From: Gemmatimonadota bacterium
GTDB taxonomy: Bacteria; Gemmatimonadota; Gemmatimonadetes; Longimicrobiales; Gaopeijiaceae
DNA length: 6,464 nucleotides
Assembly (NCBI GenBank): GCA_007129525.1
Contig: SKVI01000312.1
Coordinates: 1-6,464 of the forward strand
Direction: 5' to 3'
Made by a program: the position numbers and the translations under genes. This document shows, piece by piece, positions 4,211 through 6,464 of the stretch; position 1 is the stretch's first letter, and each line of letters starts with the position of its first letter. Under the pieces are notes generated by a model. The model did not search any database. It saw nothing but the letters and a program-made list of their open reading frames with translations, and was not told where the DNA came from.

Positions 4211-6464
4211 GTGACGGACCCGGAGGAGGGACAGCAGCAGCTGAGGGACGAAATCCGGTGGCTGGGGGAGCTGCTGGGAGAGGTGCTGGAGGAGCAGGCG
4301 GGGCGGCCGGCCTTCGACCTGGTGGAGGAGGTGCGGGCCCTGGCCCGGGGGCGCCGGGAAGGGGAAGAGGGCGCCGCGGAACGGCTCGCCTCGCTGGTGG
4401 GCGACCTCTCGGAGGACGAGATGGAGGCGCTCATCACCGCATTCAGCGTCTTCTTCGACCTGGCGAATCTGGCGGAGGACCGTCACCGAGTCCGCGTGGT
4501 GCGAGGCCGGGAGCGGGAGGGGGAGCACCGGAACGGCGAGACCCTCGACGAAGCCGTCGGCCTCCTGAAAGAGGCGGGTCTCGAGGCACCGGAAGTGGAG
4601 GCGCTCCTGGCGGAAACCGGCATCGAGTTCGTCTTCACCGCCCATCCCACCGAGGCGAAGCGCCGCTCGGTCCGGGAAAAAGTCCGCGATCTCCGCACGC
4701 ACCTCTACGAGCTGGACGCCCCCGGCCTGCTGGCCAGGGAGCAGCGTCGCCTGTCCCGGCTGGTCAAGGCGGACATCACGGCGCTCTGGCAGACCGAGTT
4801 CATCCGGTTCCGCCGTCCCACCGTCCTGGAGGAGCTCGACCGCTCGCTCTTCTTTGCCGGGAACCTCTGGACGGTCATCCCCGAACTCTTCGGGGAGCTG
4901 GAGGAGGCGCTGGGCGCCCACTATCCGGACCATGCCTTCCACCTTCCACCCCTCATCCGGTTCGGCACCTGGATCGGGGGGGACCGGGACGGCAACCCGT
5001 ACGTCACCGCGCCGGTGACCCGCCAGGCGCTCGAGCGACTCCGGAAGGAGGCGCTGGAGCGGCACATGGCCCAGGCCCGGACCACGCGGCGACACCTGAG
5101 CATGTCATCGAAGAAGGTGGCGGTAGCAAAGGAGCTCCTGGAGACCCTGGACGAGTGCGCCGCTCGCTGGCCCGCCCTGGAAGAGAAGCTCTCCCACCTC
5201 TCCCGTACGGAGCCCTACCGACGGTGGCTGCGGATGGTCGAGTGGCGCCTCCAGCGGGCCGGCGAAGCCCGGATCCTGGAGCCCCTTCCCGAAGGGGCCT
5301 ACGGCGACCCCACGGAGCTGGTGGCGGATCTCCGGCTGGCCCGGAGGAGCCTGGGACAGAACGGGGCGGAACTCCCGGCCCGGGCCTACCTGGATCCCTG
5401 GATCCGGCAGGCGGAGGTCTTCGGCTTCAGCCTCATGCGCCTGGACGTGCGACAGGAATCCAGCTGGTACGAAGGGGTGATGACCGAGATCCTGCGCCGC
5501 CTGGAGATCCACCCCGACTACCAGAGTCTCAACGAGGAGGCGCGGCAGGAGGTGCTCACCGGGAGCATGCCGTGCCGCCGGGAGCTTCCGGACGAGGAGC
5601 TCCCGAAAGAGGAGCTCTCCGAAGAGGTGCAGGAGGCGGACGCGCTCTTCCGGCTTCTGGCCTCGGTCTGCCGGGTTTCGGGACCGGACTCCCTGGGCGT
5701 CCAGGTGATCTCCATGACCCGCAGACCCAGCGATGTCCTCATGGTCCTCTGGCTTTCGAGCTGGGCGGCGGCCCGGGAGGGGCTCCCCGACGACCGGCTT
5801 CCCGTGCCCATCGCTCCGCTCTTCGAGACCATCGACGACCTGGAGGGAGCGGCGGACACCCTGGACGACCTCCTGGGGCAACCGGTATACCGGGAGCACG
5901 TGCGGGCCCTTGGCGATCGCCAGGTGGTCATGGTGGGCTATTCCGACAGCACCAAGGACGGCGGATACCTGGCGGCGTCCTGGCGTCTCTACGACGCCCA
6001 GTTCCGGATGCTGCGCCCCGCCAGGACCCACGGGGTTCGTCTCGTCCTCTTCCACGGGCGGGGCGGCGCCCTGGGCCGAGGGGGCGGTCCGGCGGCCCGA
6101 CACGTCCGCTCCCTTCCACCCCGCACGCTCCGGGCCGGCCTCCGGATCACCGAGCAGGGCGAGGTCCTTGCGGAGCGCTACGACGACCCCTGGATTGCCC
6201 GGCGCCACCTGCAGCAGATGCTCTCGGCGGTCCTGGAGTGTGCCGCGTCGGCGCCGGCTGAAAGGGAGGAGGACGGTGACGCGGAAGCGGAGGAGGGCGG
6301 TGACGTCCCGGCCTCCCTTCTCCGGAATCGCCTGGAGGGGCCCGCGGAACGCTCGAGGGCCGTCTACCGGGAACTGGTGGACCGGCCCGGCTTCATCCGC
6401 TACTTCGAAGAGGCGACGCCCATCTCGCAGATCGAGGAGCTGCCCATCGGCTCCCGCCCGGCCC
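4211..6464 (+). CDS. ppc: Phosphoenolpyruvate carboxylase (3' partial)
   Basis: Catalyses PEP + bicarbonate to oxaloacetate + phosphate in the cytoplasm, replenishing the TCA cycle. The frame is open from GTG 4211 to the window edge: 751 codons of an expected 880-930, with no internal stop or frameshift on codon-by-codon reading. Family landmarks in order: FTAHPTEA with catalytic His145; GTWIGGDRDGNP (GGDRDGNP at 256-263); RLDVRQES (410-417); VISMTRRPSDVL; PLFETIDDL with probable metal ligand Glu539; GYSDSTKDGG with Asp579 and Lys582; FHGRGGALGRGGG with His615, Arg617 and Arg623; TEQGEV; and finally ATPISQIEELPIGSRPA with Arg749. The spacing of Lys582, His615, Arg617, Arg623 and Arg749 agrees with E. 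coli Lys546, His579, Arg581, Arg587 and Arg713 (from memory). The C-terminal region, with the conserved end and most of the aspartate-inhibitor site, lies beyond the window. Oddities: Ala620 where Ser or Thr is usual after GRGG, and an acidic linker at 683-699. It is transcribed away from the hydrolase pair, behind a long structured leader. Confidence 0.96.
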   Translation, partial: MTDPEEGQQQLRDEIRWLGELLGEVLEEQAGRPAFDLVEEVRALARGRREGEEGAAERLASLVGDLSEDEMEALITAFSVFFDLANLAEDRHRVRVVRGREREGEHRNGETLDEAVGLLKEAGLEAPEVEALLAETGIEFVFTAHPTEAKRRSVREKVRDLRTHLYELDAPGLLAREQRRLSRLVKADITALWQTEFIRFRRPTVLEELDRSLFFAGNLWTVIPELFGELEEALGAHYPDHAFHLPPLIRFGTWIGGDRDGNPYVTAPVTRQALERLRKEALERHMAQARTTRRHLSMSSKKVAVAKELLETLDECAARWPALEEKLSHLSRTEPYRRWLRMVEWRLQRAGEARILEPLPEGAYGDPTELVADLRLARRSLGQNGAELPARAYLDPWIRQAEVFGFSLMRLDVRQESSWYEGVMTEILRRLEIHPDYQSLNEEARQEVLTGSMPCRRELPDEELPKEELSEEVQEADALFRLLASVCRVSGPDSLGVQVISMTRRPSDVLMVLWLSSWAAAREGLPDDRLPVPIAPLFETIDDLEGAADTLDDLLGQPVYREHVRALGDRQVVMVGYSDSTKDGGYLAASWRLYDAQFRMLRPARTHGVRLVLFHGRGGALGRGGGPAARHVRSLPPRTLRAGLRITEQGEVLAERYDDPWIARRHLQQMLSAVLECAASAPAEREEDGDAEAEEGGDVPASLLRNRLEGPAERSRAVYRELVDRPGFIRYFEEATPISQIEELPIGSRPA
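6263..6310 (+). repeat. Imperfect 24-base tandem duplication encoding an acidic linker in ppc
   Basis: Bases 6263-6286 and 6287-6310 share an in-frame core GAGGAGGRCGGTGACG, giving EEDGD and then EEGGD. It lies between the TEQGE/arginine-rich helix region and the ATPI segment of the enzyme. In E. coli numbering from memory the distance between the flanking conserved arginines is unchanged, so the linker is unusual in charge and not in length. Confidence 0.4.

Noticed and set aside
4094..5095. 333-residue minus-strand ORF opposite the ppc start
   Set aside because: Antisense shadow of the ppc N-terminal half and leader, with no recognisable domain.
5105..6208. 367-residue minus-strand ORF opposite ppc
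   Set aside because: Lies wholly antisense to the conserved ppc coding sequence and shows no family motif. Long antisense frames are common at this GC content.
3934..6261. 775-residue plus-strand ORF beginning at ATG 3934
   Set aside because: It overlaps ppc in another frame. Its product is almost all Gly, Pro, Arg and Ala, as expected of a GC-rich shadow, while the ppc frame carries every conserved motif of PEP carboxylase.

Overview
The window is GC-rich bacterial DNA of about 70% GC, with strongly GC-biased third codon positions in the long genes. It carries no rRNA, tRNA, CRISPR array or recognisable mobile element. The protein style suggests an environmental high-GC bacterium: a membrane-anchored serine hydrolase pair with lipoprotein-like leaders, and a divergent phosphoenolpyruvate carboxylase. 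Gemmatimonadota or a similar phylum would fit, but that is an impression and not a demonstrated assignment.

Layout from left to right. (1) Bases 1-111 (+) are the last 36 codons of a gene entering from the left, probably a class I SAM-dependent methyltransferase. (2) Bases 172-273 (-) hold a short decayed piece of a CPBP/CAAX-type membrane protease, cut off at its catalytic Glu-Glu motif and ending at a premature stop. (3) Bases 378-3595 (-) hold two serine beta-lactamase-fold hydrolases in tandem, both with C-terminal membrane helices, joined by a 4-base ATGA overlap. The downstream one (378-2357) has a full catalytic set. The upstream one (2354-3595) has lost about 100 internal residues, including the Tyr-x-Asn motif, yet stays in frame. 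A doubtful small ORF (3568-3786, -) overlaps its start. (4) Bases 3787-4210 are the divergent control region. It contains a 60-base AT-rich island with overlapping candidate promoters for both directions, a dyad, a 24-base tandem repeat and a set of mutually exclusive hairpins in the leader of the rightward gene. (5) Bases 4211-6464 (+) are phosphoenolpyruvate carboxylase (ppc), open to the end of the window and lacking only its C-terminal part.

The genes do not form one pathway. ppc is a central-metabolism gene (anaplerotic oxaloacetate supply). The leftward pair is probably an envelope-located hydrolase unit, and the left end shows gene decay (protease remnant, internal deletion). No defence system or clearly new multi-gene system is visible. 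The points most worth a second look are the deleted hydrolase coupled to an intact relative and the structured ppc leader.
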